DNA of 64,000 bases from Fimbriimonadales bacterium. GTDB taxonomy: Bacteria > Armatimonadota > Fimbriimonadia > Fimbriimonadales > GBS-DC. The DNA is taken from contig AP024673.1 in NCBI GenBank assembly GCA_025998675.1, positions 2,178,562-2,242,561 on the forward strand, read 5' to 3'. Below are positions 33,888-41,582 of this stretch, piece after piece. The notes under the pieces were generated by a model. It ran no database searches, was not told the origin of the DNA, and saw only the letters and a program-made list of their open reading frames with translations. Position 1 is the stretch's first letter, and every line of letters begins with the position of its first letter. The position numbers and the translations under genes are program-made.

Positions 33888-34784
33888 TTAGAGCTTTATC
33901 CCTACAGGCTCACTCGAATCGTGCTGGCGGGCGCGCCATGCGCGCACAAGGCGGTTGGGCTGCCACGGCGCGCGCAGAAAGAGTGTGCCGATGCTGAACG
34001 CGCGCGCGCCCAGCGCCCAGAGGTCTTCCACATCCTGAAGTGTGTAAATCCCACCGCCCGCGATAATCGGCAGGCGCGTGTGCGCGTGCAGTTGCTGCAC
34101 CGCCTCGCGCACGAGGGGGCGCAGCGGCTCGCCCGACACGCCGCCCCCGCCCAGCCGCGCCAGCGGCGACGGACGCTCGCCGAACACCATCCGCCACGGC
34201 GCGGCGTTAATCGCATGAATCGCGTCGGCAAGCCCCTCCACCGCCTGCGCAATCGCCACATAGGGCTGGTCGTAGCCGACCTTGACAATCAGCGGATGCC
34301 CCGCCGCGCGCAGGGATTCGGCAACGGCGCGCACATGCGCGACCGCATCCGATTCGCAGTGCGCCACATTCGGGCAGGAGGCGTTCAACTCCACGCCCGC
34401 AATCTGCAGCCCGCGCAGTTTGTCGGCGAACGCCCGCGCCTCCTCGACGCTTTCGGGGAACACGGACACGATGGTCTGCAGCCCCATCCGTCGCATGCGC
34501 GGATAGCAGGCGCGAATCCACCAGTCGATGCCGGGATTGGTCAGCCCGACGGCGTTCACCGCGCCGCCGCGAATCAGGCGCACACAGCGCCACGGGGCGT
34601 ACCAGCGCAGGTTGCCCGCGCGTGGGCGCAGCGTGAGCGTCTTGACCACAATGGTAAACTCACGCGGGTTCAGCAGCCCCACCCAGCGCAGGGGGTACTC
34701 CCACCACCAGCCGCGCCCATCGAACCCCAGCGCGCCGCTGCCCGTCAGAAACTCTATCCGTTCGCCGTTGGAGAGCGTAATCAC
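33888..34784 (-). CDS. Dihydroorotate dehydrogenase-like flavoprotein
   Basis: A 298-residue FMN TIM-barrel protein of the PyrD family. VVKTLTLRPRAGN, AVGLTNPGIDWW, GVELNASCPNV (substrate Asn) and PIIAGGGIYTLQDVEDLWALGARAFSIGT (phosphate-binding end of the barrel) are the family landmarks. Whether it is true PyrD or a related dihydropyrimidine-type enzyme cannot be decided; no other pyr gene is close. Two GTG codons in a row can start it; 34784 is 7 bases from the TACACT box (34797-34792), matching the leaderless spacing of its neighbours. Confidence 0.8.
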   Translation of the reverse strand: MITLSNGERIEFLTGSGALGFDGRGWWWEYPLRWVGLLNPREFTIVVKTLTLRPRAGNLRWYAPWRCVRLIRGGAVNAVGLTNPGIDWWIRACYPRMRRMGLQTIVSVFPESVEEARAFADKLRGLQIAGVELNASCPNVAHCESDAVAHVRAVAESLRAAGHPLIVKVGYDQPYVAIAQAVEGLADAIHAINAAPWRMVFGERPSPLARLGGGGVSGEPLRPLVREAVQQLHAHTRLPIIAGGGIYTLQDVEDLWALGARAFSIGTLFLRAPWQPNRLVRAWRARQHDSSEPVGIKL

Positions 34785-34834
34785 CACCCCAAGTGTACCC
34801 GTCGCGATAGAAATTGGGCTATAATTGGCATACT

Positions 34835-35782
34835 ATGGCGTACCTGCCGAAAGCTGTGGAGCGCGCCGACCGCTATAAGGTCAGAGTGGACGAATACATT
34901 CACTATCGCCGCGAGGGCTACCTGATTGTGCGCAATCTGGTGTCGCCCGAAGATGTCGCCCGTTTGCACGATTGGGCGGTGGAGCAGTGGGAACACCAGA
35001 CGCGGCGCGAGGGCACATGGTCGCCGAACCCGTCGCGCGTGCATCAGTTGCATCGCGTCGACGCCACCGCCGAGTGGGGGCTGCTGCACCCGCGCATTCT
35101 TGATGTGCTGGAGGCGTTGATCGGACCCGATGTGCTGGCGCTGCAGACGATGCTGTTCCACAACCCCCCAGGCACGGGCGGACAGGGCTGGCATCAGGAC
35201 TCGTGCTACATCACCACCTATCCCGACACGCTGATTGGCGCGTGGCTGGCGCTGGAGCCTGCCGATGAGGAGAACGGCTGCCTGTGGGTGGTACCCGGCT
35301 CGCACTGTGAACCCATCTACCCGCCCGACGCGATCCCCTACGCCCATGTGCAGGCGGTGAACGCCTTTGACGACCTGCACGAGGTGCAGAATGTGAGCCA
35401 CTTAGACGACGAGGTGAACACGCTCACACACATCGTGCGCAAGTACCCGCCGCCGATTCCTGTGCCGCTGGAGCCAGGCGATGTGCTGTTTTTCGATGGG
35501 CATATTCTGCACCGCTCGTATCCGAACCGCACGACGGATCGCTGGCGTCGGGCGTTTGTGAACCACTACTGCAACGCGCGCTCGTGGGTACCGTGGAATC
35601 ACGGCGCGCCGTATGAGGGCGACAGCGCGAACTACCTGCACATTCTGGCGCGGGGCAGCACGCACCTGCCGTTCGCCAAACCGCGCTTTGGCACGGAGGT
35701 TCACCTCTACGAGCCGAGCACCAACGGCGCGCCGCCCCCGCGCATGATGGGCGACCTGGAAGGGAACATGGGCATGCGCTGA
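34835..35782 (+). CDS. Phytanoyl-CoA dioxygenase (PhyH) family protein
   Basis: A 315-residue Fe(II)/2-oxoglutarate oxygenase. The iron triad is GWHQDSCYI (His, Asp) and the distal His in GHILHRSYPNRT, with the Arg that binds 2-oxoglutarate in the same motif or a few residues on. IGAWLALEPADEENGCLWVVPGSH is the typical beta-core. Substrates vary widely in bacteria and are not predictable here. TATAAT (34820-34825) lies 9 bases before ATG 34835. Confidence 0.88.
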   Translation: MAYLPKAVERADRYKVRVDEYIHYRREGYLIVRNLVSPEDVARLHDWAVEQWEHQTRREGTWSPNPSRVHQLHRVDATAEWGLLHPRILDVLEALIGPDVLALQTMLFHNPPGTGGQGWHQDSCYITTYPDTLIGAWLALEPADEENGCLWVVPGSHCEPIYPPDAIPYAHVQAVNAFDDLHEVQNVSHLDDEVNTLTHIVRKYPPPIPVPLEPGDVLFFDGHILHRSYPNRTTDRWRRAFVNHYCNARSWVPWNHGAPYEGDSANYLHILARGSTHLPFAKPRFGTEVHLYEPSTNGAPPPRMMGDLEGNMGMR

Positions 35783-35789
35783 GCGTCGC

Positions 35790-37214
35790 TCACTCGAAGG
35801 GCGATTCGTCGGCGTCCGCTTCTGGGCGTGAGGCGCGCGTGTCGCCGAGCGCAAGCCCGACCGCTTCCTGCACCGTGCGCGCGGGCAGCGCGGTGAGCGG
35901 TAGTCGCTCGTGCGGGCGTTGCAGGTTGCTGCGGGGCACAATCGCGTGGCGGAAGCCCAGCCGCGCCGCCTCGTGCAGCCGCGCCTCCAGACGGGGCGCG
36001 CCGCGCACCTCGCCGCCCAGCCCCACCTCGCCAAACACCACCAGGTCAGGACGCAACGGACGGTTGCGCATCGCCGACGCGACGGCGACCAGCACCGCCA
36101 GATCCGCGGCAGGCTCATACACGCGCACGCCGCCCGCCGCGTTCACAAACACATCGTGCGAGAGCATCCGAAAGCCCAGCCGCTTCTCCATCACCGCCAG
36201 CACGAGGCTCACCCGCTCATAGCTCAGCCCCGTAATCACCCGACGCGGCGTGTTCAGAAACGACGGCGTGGTCAGCGCCTGCACCTCCACCAGCATCGCG
36301 CGGCTGCCCTCCAGCAGCGGGAACACCACCGAGCCCGGCGCGTCGCTCGCCCGCTCCGCCAGCAGCCGCTCCGACGGGTTCGGCACGGGCACAAGCCCCT
36401 CCGCCTGCATGTCGAACACGCCCACCTCGTCCGTCGCCCCGAAGCGGTTCTTGCTCGCCCGCAAGACCCGAAACAGCCCCTGCGGGTCGCCCTCGAAATA
36501 CAGCACCACATCCACCAGATGCTCCAGCACTTTGGGTCCTGCTATCGCGCCCTCTTTGGTGACATGCCCGATCAGGAACAGCGCGACCTCCTGCTCTTTG
36601 GCGATTTGCTGCAGGGCGGTGGCGCACGCGCGCACCTGCGCGACCGTGCCCGGCGGGTTGTCAATCTGCGTGGTGTAGAGCGTCTGCACCGAGTCGATAA
36701 CGGCGACGACGGGCTGCTCGGTCTGAATCAGCTGGAGCGCGGCTTCCAGCTCGGCGGTTGCGGCGGCGTGCAGGTTCGGGCGGAGCGTGTGCAGGCGTCG
36801 GGCGCGCATCTGCAGCTGGCGCAACGACTCCTCGCCCGTCAGGTACAGCACCGCGCCGTGCTGCGCCAGTCCGTGCGCCGCCTGCAGCAATAGCGTGCTT
36901 TTACCGATGCCCGGCTCCCCGCCGAGCAAAATCAGCGAGCCGGGCACGACGCCCCCGCCCAGCACGCGGTCGAACTCGTCGATGCCCGTCGGCAGGCGCG
37001 TTTCGGCGGTCTCGTGCATCGCGGCGAGCGGTTGCGCCCGCGCGGGGGTGGTTGGCGCGGCGCGCGCCCGCTCGCGTACCGTCGCGGGACGGGTAGGGGC
37101 GACCATCTCCTCCTGCAGTGTGTTCCACGCGCCGCACTCCGGGCACTGCCCCATCCAGCGCGGCGTCGCGTAGCCACACGCCGTACACACATACTGCGCT
37201 CGTGCGCGCGCCAT
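35790..37214 (-). CDS. radA: DNA repair protein RadA
   Basis: A 474-residue RadA/Sms branch-migration ATPase. The N-terminal zinc finger is YVCTACGYATPRWMGQCPEC, Walker A is GGEPGIGKSTLL, the RadA-specific KNRFG motif appears as SKNRFGATDEVGVF, and the C-terminal third is the Lon-protease-like domain (FVNAAGGVRVYEPAADLAVL, PDLVVFGEVGLGGEVR). ATG 37214 is used because TACAGT (37228-37223) lies 8 bases upstream; a much longer open frame beyond it is spurious. RadA assists RecA in strand exchange. Confidence 0.95.
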   Translation of the reverse strand: MARARAQYVCTACGYATPRWMGQCPECGAWNTLQEEMVAPTRPATVRERARAAPTTPARAQPLAAMHETAETRLPTGIDEFDRVLGGGVVPGSLILLGGEPGIGKSTLLLQAAHGLAQHGAVLYLTGEESLRQLQMRARRLHTLRPNLHAAATAELEAALQLIQTEQPVVAVIDSVQTLYTTQIDNPPGTVAQVRACATALQQIAKEQEVALFLIGHVTKEGAIAGPKVLEHLVDVVLYFEGDPQGLFRVLRASKNRFGATDEVGVFDMQAEGLVPVPNPSERLLAERASDAPGSVVFPLLEGSRAMLVEVQALTTPSFLNTPRRVITGLSYERVSLVLAVMEKRLGFRMLSHDVFVNAAGGVRVYEPAADLAVLVAVASAMRNRPLRPDLVVFGEVGLGGEVRGAPRLEARLHEAARLGFRHAIVPRSNLQRPHERLPLTALPARTVQEAVGLALGDTRASRPEADADESPFE

Positions 37215-37257
37215 CACCCTAAACTGTACCTGACGGGCGCGCGGGTATAGTGTGGGT

Positions 37258-37875
37258 GTGAAGCGTGCCGCGCGCTGGAGTGTGCTGATTCTGCTCGTGG
37301 GGCTGGCGTACGGGGCGTGGATATGGCTGCGTCCAACGCCTGAACCCGACTGGGGACGGCTGGAGGCGCAGGCGCGCGCGTTCTGCACGGCGCGCGGGCT
37401 GTCGTATCCCCTGCAGCAGCCTGCCCTGCGCATCGAGAAGGGCGCGCGCCGCCTGATCTTGCTGGAGCGGGGCAAGCCCGTCGCCGAGTTCCCGATTGCG
37501 CTCAGCCGCGCCTCCGAAGGGCACAAGCAACGCGAAGGCGACCGCAAGACCCCTGAAGGCGACTACTTTGTGTGCGAAAAGCATGTCAGCCGTCGGTTTT
37601 ATCTGTTTCTGGGGCTGAGCTACCCGAGCGCCCTCGACGCGCAGGCGGGCTATCGGGCAGGGCGGATTGACGCAGCGCAACGCGCGGCGATTGAGTCGGC
37701 GATTCGCGCGGGTCAGTGCCCGCCGTGGGACACGCCGCTCGGCGGGGCGATTGGCATTCACGGCGGCGGCGCAGGGCGCGACTGGACGCTCGGCTGCATC
37801 GCCGTCGACGATGCGCATATTGAACTGCTTTATATGCTCCTGCCCATCGGCTGCCCCGTACAGATTGCGCCGTGA
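37258..37875 (+). CDS. L,D-transpeptidase (YkuD family)
   Basis: A 205-residue membrane-anchored L,D-transpeptidase with an N-terminal hydrophobic helix (WSVLILLVGLAYGAWIWL). The YkuD fold shows RKTPEGDYFV and the catalytic motif GIHGGGAGRDWTLGCIAV (His and nucleophilic Cys). It cross-links or decorates peptidoglycan. GTG 37258 lies 6 bases after TATAGT, giving a leaderless message. The last 30 bases of this gene are duplicated at 43743-43773, the mark of the cassette inserted right behind it; the gene itself is intact. Confidence 0.9.
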   Translation: MKRAARWSVLILLVGLAYGAWIWLRPTPEPDWGRLEAQARAFCTARGLSYPLQQPALRIEKGARRLILLERGKPVAEFPIALSRASEGHKQREGDRKTPEGDYFVCEKHVSRRFYLFLGLSYPSALDAQAGYRAGRIDAAQRAAIESAIRAGQCPPWDTPLGGAIGIHGGGAGRDWTLGCIAVDDAHIELLYMLLPIGCPVQIAP

Positions 37876-37876
37876 G
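37846..37876 (+). repeat. 31-bp direct repeat, left copy (end of the L,D-transpeptidase gene)
   Basis: Identical in all 31 positions to 43743-43773. This copy encodes the last ten residues (IGCPVQIAP plus stop) of the L,D-transpeptidase and one base beyond. The surrounding bases differ on both sides, so the repeat has sharp borders, as expected for an attachment site or target duplication flanking an insertion. Confidence 0.9.
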
Positions 37877-37883
37877 TGAACCT

Positions 37884-39311
37884 TCACTCTATCGGCGTCA
37901 GGCGTATCACGACCCAACTCTCCTCGTTGCGTTTCGGGTTGTGCTTGTAGACGCAGATGGCTTCAACAGGCGCGCCATCTGGCAGATTGCCCGCGATTGC
38001 TGGCGGCGCGAAGTAGCGCTCGCCCGTATCGGTGTGTACGAAGCCAAAGTTTTTATCGGGCTGGCGTTTGAACACCCCGCACGCCTGTAACGCGAAGCCC
38101 TCTATCGGCACGAAGGGCGTCAGCATGCAGCGCACGATACGATAGCCTCCCTCACGCTCGACCATCTCAAGCTGCGCCATGCTCCCCACAGGCGCGTCGG
38201 CGACCTCAGGGAACTGCTTGTAAGGCACGGGAGCGCCCTCGCGCGGCGACCAGAGGAAGTAGGCGATTTGCTTCTGCAGGTTATGGTGGTCAAGAATCGC
38301 CTGTCGGTGCTGGAGGTCAGCTTCGGAGATACCCTGCAAAAACATGCGGGCGAACCCCTGCGTGTCGATTGCGGGCTTGGGCGCATTGGCGTGCGCGGCG
38401 TACCAATCCGATTGCAGCAGCGCATGCAGCGGTTGGGGGATTGACCAGCCTTCGCGTGTGCGAACCTCATGCGCGCGCTTAGCGAACCATGCGGCTTCGG
38501 CGTAGCGGGCGTCTTCAGCGAGCAGCTGCGCCAGTCGCTGATAGACGCCCACCAGTTTGCTGACGTCACGCTGCAGAGTGCAGGCGTGCAGGTAGCACTG
38601 AATGGCAGTCGCGCGGTCAATAGGCACAAGCAGTTCGCCCATGTCGCGCCAGAGCCAGTATTCGCGCGGCTTGCGACGCAGTACCTGCAGCAGGGCGTCG
38701 CGCGCGCCTGCAAGGTCGCCCTGTTGCAAAAGCACAAGGCTCCGCGCCCGTTGCAGCCAGATGTCGTCGGGATAGCGCGCTGCGCCTGTCAGCAGACGCT
38801 CATGCACCCACGCGGCACGGCTGTCGTCGGGCGCAAGCTGTTTCAGCGCACGTCCCAGCGCATAGAGCGTCAGTGCCTCCAGGCTCGGCAGCGTCTGACC
38901 GTTCTCGAGGGTTTGGCTCTGGCAGTCTTCGTCCGTGAGCATATCCAGATTCCACCACTCCACGAAGTCCACGAAACCAAGCCAGCCCGCACGCTGCGCC
39001 TTCGTTGCTAGGCGCAACATATGCGAGCGCAGCATGGTTTCTTCAGGGGGCATCAGGTTCAGCTCGCGAAACTCGTTGAAGTAGCGCTGGATTCGCGCCA
39101 GATTTACGGAAGCGTCTGGCTCATCGTCGGCGTCGTCCAATTCGCCAGAGATATTGGGCAGCTCGCGCTTGATCAGGTCGTAAAGCACCCATCCCTTCGC
39201 GCGTCGCAGCCAGAGACTGTCGGGGTCATGTTTCAATGCCTCGCACGCCGCCTGATACGCCTCCTGAAGGTGTCCCTGCTTGCGCAGAGTGTTGATTTCC
39301 TGAAAGGTCAT
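37884..39311 (-). CDS. TPR protein with C-terminal cold-shock-like OB domain
   Basis: A 475-residue soluble protein. The N-terminus (INTLRKQGHLQEAYQAACEA, LWLRRAKGWVLYDLI) and the middle (ARSLVLLQQGDLAGARDALL, WLWRDMGELLVPIDRATAIQCY) read as TPR-type helical hairpins. The last 70 residues look like a cold-shock or OB domain: CGVFKRQPDKNFGFVHTDT has the K-x-FGFV nucleic-acid-binding motif (RNP1-like). The pairing suggests a scaffold that binds RNA or single-stranded DNA. It overlaps the HEAT gene by four bases (ATGA). I recall TPR plus OB-fold proteins accompanying some conflict systems (TerY-P, CoCoNuT types), but a match to those families was not tested. Confidence 0.75.
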   Translation of the reverse strand: MTFQEINTLRKQGHLQEAYQAACEALKHDPDSLWLRRAKGWVLYDLIKRELPNISGELDDADDEPDASVNLARIQRYFNEFRELNLMPPEETMLRSHMLRLATKAQRAGWLGFVDFVEWWNLDMLTDEDCQSQTLENGQTLPSLEALTLYALGRALKQLAPDDSRAAWVHERLLTGAARYPDDIWLQRARSLVLLQQGDLAGARDALLQVLRRKPREYWLWRDMGELLVPIDRATAIQCYLHACTLQRDVSKLVGVYQRLAQLLAEDARYAEAAWFAKRAHEVRTREGWSIPQPLHALLQSDWYAAHANAPKPAIDTQGFARMFLQGISEADLQHRQAILDHHNLQKQIAYFLWSPREGAPVPYKQFPEVADAPVGSMAQLEMVEREGGYRIVRCMLTPFVPIEGFALQACGVFKRQPDKNFGFVHTDTGERYFAPPAIAGNLPDGAPVEAICVYKHNPKRNEESWVVIRLTPIE

Positions 39312-41053
39312 CGGTCGTCTCCTGAACAGATGTGCTGATAAGCTTCCTGCGCCGCGCCTGCGATACGCTCGTCCGAATCGTTCGCCAGCTGCTCCAGCAG
39401 ACTGCAAGCGGCGGGATGCCCGATTTGACGCAGGATGCGTGTTAGGCTCTGCCTCTGTGCAAAAGTTTGCCACTCTGCGAAATGCCGCTGGATTACAGGG
39501 ATTGCCGCCACTCCACTGGCGGCGACAGCGTCTTCCAGCGCGGCGCGCACCGCAGAGTCGCAATCGCGCACAGCGTCCATCAGGGCGGGGATGGCGGTGG
39601 GGGTTGGATACTTGCGCAGGTACATGGCGCATTCGAGCTGGATGGTGTCTGGGGAGCCATACAGCTGATTCGCCATCCAGTCGCCGATGTCGGGGTAGTC
39701 AGCGTAGCGCAGCGCCGTGAGCGCGACCCAGCGCTGGTTCAGGTCGTAGCTTTCGGCAAGCGCCATCAACTCCTGCTTTATGGACTCATCGCCGCTGCAG
39801 ATTGCCGCCAACGCCTGCCCCGCACGCCACTGCGCCGAGAAACGCATCCTGGGTTCCCACTGGGCGGGCTGCTGGATGGCGTCCAGCAGCACAGGCGCGG
39901 CGTCCATCCCGCGTTCCACCAGCGCCTGCTGCGCCTCACGCTGGATGGAGTAGTCCTCATCCCCCAGCGCCAGCGTCAGCGGGGGAAGCGATTCGTTGTA
40001 TCTGAGCGCGCGCAGCGCACGAACCGCCTGCAGGCGCACGCGCGGCTTCTGATGAGGGTTTACCATCCGCTTCAGCGGAGGAACCACCTCGGGACGGTCT
40101 ATCTGTTGCAGCGTCTGTATCAGCAATTCCTTCAGCGTGTCGTCGAAGGTATCCTGCAGGGTCTGATCTATGGCAGGCAGCGCCAGCGTTCCCATCTGCG
40201 TCAGCGCGTTGCGCACGGGGTTGCGCGCGTGCGGATGCTCAAAGGCATAATCGATAAGTGTGCGCGCGTCCTGCGCCTCGCCGACCGCGCCCAGCGCTTC
40301 AACAATCGCGTGAATCACGGGCGTCTCTGGTTCGGCGTGCAGGCGGGCGCGCAGCAGGTCGCGCGCGCGACTCTCCTTCAACTGAGCCACTGCCTGAGTC
40401 GCCGCCGTGCGCACGCTGGCGTCGGGATGGGCGAGCACTGGCTCCAGCACATCCCAGGCGTAATCGCTTTTCGACTGCCCCAGCCCCATCGCAAGCGCAA
40501 CCAGCGAAGCAGGCTCCTGAAGCGAGTCGCGCAATCGCGGAAGTGCGTCCCACAGGAACTTCCAGACGCTCGTATCGTTCCTGAGGGCGCGGCGCAGCAG
40601 CCAGAGCTGATTGCCCCACGCCCAGCGGCTCACAGGAATCGCGTCTATCAGGTCGGCAATAGCCGTCGGCGCGCCTGCGACTGCCGTCGCCCACACACGC
40701 GCCTGCTCCGGGGCGTCGGGGTCTGCCAGAGTCTGCCGCGCCGCCGATTCCATCGCATCCAGCGCGTTGAGAAACTCCCCCCAGAATCGGCGCACCTGCG
40801 CATCCTCATGCTGGGCGTTCTGCTGCAGCAGCGTCCGTTCCAGCATCAGCGGCGCGTTCTGTTCCAGTCGCGTCGCCAGATGCTGATACTTCTGATAGCA
40901 CTCGTCGGGAACCATGCGCGCGAACGCCTCCCCCACCAGTTCAGCGAACGGGTTGGAGGGCGCAAGCACTTCCCCCCAGTACGCAACCCCTACCTGCACT
41001 GGTTGGACGCCGTTAGCACAGGGTATCTCGAGTGTTATCTGCAACTGCGTCAT
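39308..41053 (-). CDS. HEAT-repeat protein of unknown function
   Basis: A 581-residue protein. From about residue 170 to the end it is an array of HEAT-like helix pairs of 31-35 residues (for example DVLEPVLAHPDASVRTAATQAV, LPPLTLALGDEDYSIQREAQ, IPALMDAVRDCDSAVRAALE). The first 60 residues, beginning MTQLQITLEIPC, form a short beta-rich unit without a match. No catalytic motif is seen, so it is probably a scaffold. ATG 41053 is chosen: TATAAT (41070-41065) is 11 bases upstream. It is the first gene of the left arm and is coupled to the TPR protein by an ATGA overlap. Confidence 0.75.
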   Translation of the reverse strand: MTQLQITLEIPCANGVQPVQVGVAYWGEVLAPSNPFAELVGEAFARMVPDECYQKYQHLATRLEQNAPLMLERTLLQQNAQHEDAQVRRFWGEFLNALDAMESAARQTLADPDAPEQARVWATAVAGAPTAIADLIDAIPVSRWAWGNQLWLLRRALRNDTSVWKFLWDALPRLRDSLQEPASLVALAMGLGQSKSDYAWDVLEPVLAHPDASVRTAATQAVAQLKESRARDLLRARLHAEPETPVIHAIVEALGAVGEAQDARTLIDYAFEHPHARNPVRNALTQMGTLALPAIDQTLQDTFDDTLKELLIQTLQQIDRPEVVPPLKRMVNPHQKPRVRLQAVRALRALRYNESLPPLTLALGDEDYSIQREAQQALVERGMDAAPVLLDAIQQPAQWEPRMRFSAQWRAGQALAAICSGDESIKQELMALAESYDLNQRWVALTALRYADYPDIGDWMANQLYGSPDTIQLECAMYLRKYPTPTAIPALMDAVRDCDSAVRAALEDAVAASGVAAIPVIQRHFAEWQTFAQRQSLTRILRQIGHPAACSLLEQLANDSDERIAGAAQEAYQHICSGDDR

Positions 41054-41126
41054 CGTCCCCAAGAATTATACCTATGTTCACATTCACATAGCAGGAAAAT
41101 CCGTCGGCGCGGCGTATAAAACCGAT
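41054..41126. promoter_or_regulatory. Central divergent promoter region of the cassette
   Basis: A 73-base gap carries outward -10 boxes on both strands: TATAAT at 41070-41065 (minus) for the HEAT gene and TATAAA at 41115-41120 (plus) for the RNase H-like gene, each 6-11 bases from its start codon. Between them, TATGTTCACATTCACATA contains two near repeats of TTCACAT, a possible operator that could couple both arms. All four genes can thus be expressed from this one region. Confidence 0.6.
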
Positions 41127-41582
41127 ATGCAGGCGGTTGCCTACATCGGCGGGTCGTCGCTCAAGAATCCCACCTACGCCGCTATCGCGGTGCAAATCTT
41201 TGACGCCGCGGGGCATCTGCTTGCCAGCATCTGCGAACCGATTGGACTGCAGACCAACAACTACGCCGAATACCACGCGCTGGTGCGCTGTCTCGAAGAG
41301 GCGCGTCGACTGGGCGTGCAGCGCCTGACCGTCTACACCGACTGCGAGCCGCTCAGCAAACAGTGGACTGGCGAGTATCGAGTTAAGGCAAGCAATATCA
41401 AACCACTCTACACGACAGCCAAAGCACTCGCTGAGGGAATCGGCGTGCAGGTTGTCTACCTCCAGAAAGACTCCAACGAACAATTACAACTCGTCGATCG
41501 CCTGGCGCATGCAGCGGCGAAACACATTCAGCGATTCGGCAACCTTCACTTGCAGGAGGATGACGATGGAACAACAGATTGA
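41127..41582 (+). CDS. RNase HI-like protein with altered first catalytic residue
   Basis: A 151-residue RNase H fold. Alignment by eye with RNase HI: AYIGGSSLKNP replaces the usual TDGxxxGNP, so the first metal-binding Asp is Gly8; Glu48 (NNYAEYHAL), Asp72 (VYTDCEPL) and Asp124 (VDRLAHAAA) are retained. With the first Asp gone, hydrolysis of RNA-DNA hybrids may be lost or changed, so it could bind hybrids or nucleic-acid ends. TATAAA lies 6 bases before ATG 41127. Its stop codon lies inside the next gene (17-base overlap), so it is tightly coupled to the helicase. Confidence 0.75.
   Translation: MQAVAYIGGSSLKNPTYAAIAVQIFDAAGHLLASICEPIGLQTNNYAEYHALVRCLEEARRLGVQRLTVYTDCEPLSKQWTGEYRVKASNIKPLYTTAKALAEGIGVQVVYLQKDSNEQLQLVDRLAHAAAKHIQRFGNLHLQEDDDGTTD

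Noticed and set aside
41452-41565. Longer helicase start inside the RNase H-like gene
   Set aside because: The extra 38 residues are the RNase H-like gene read in another frame, and a strong AGGAGGA sits just before ATG 41566.
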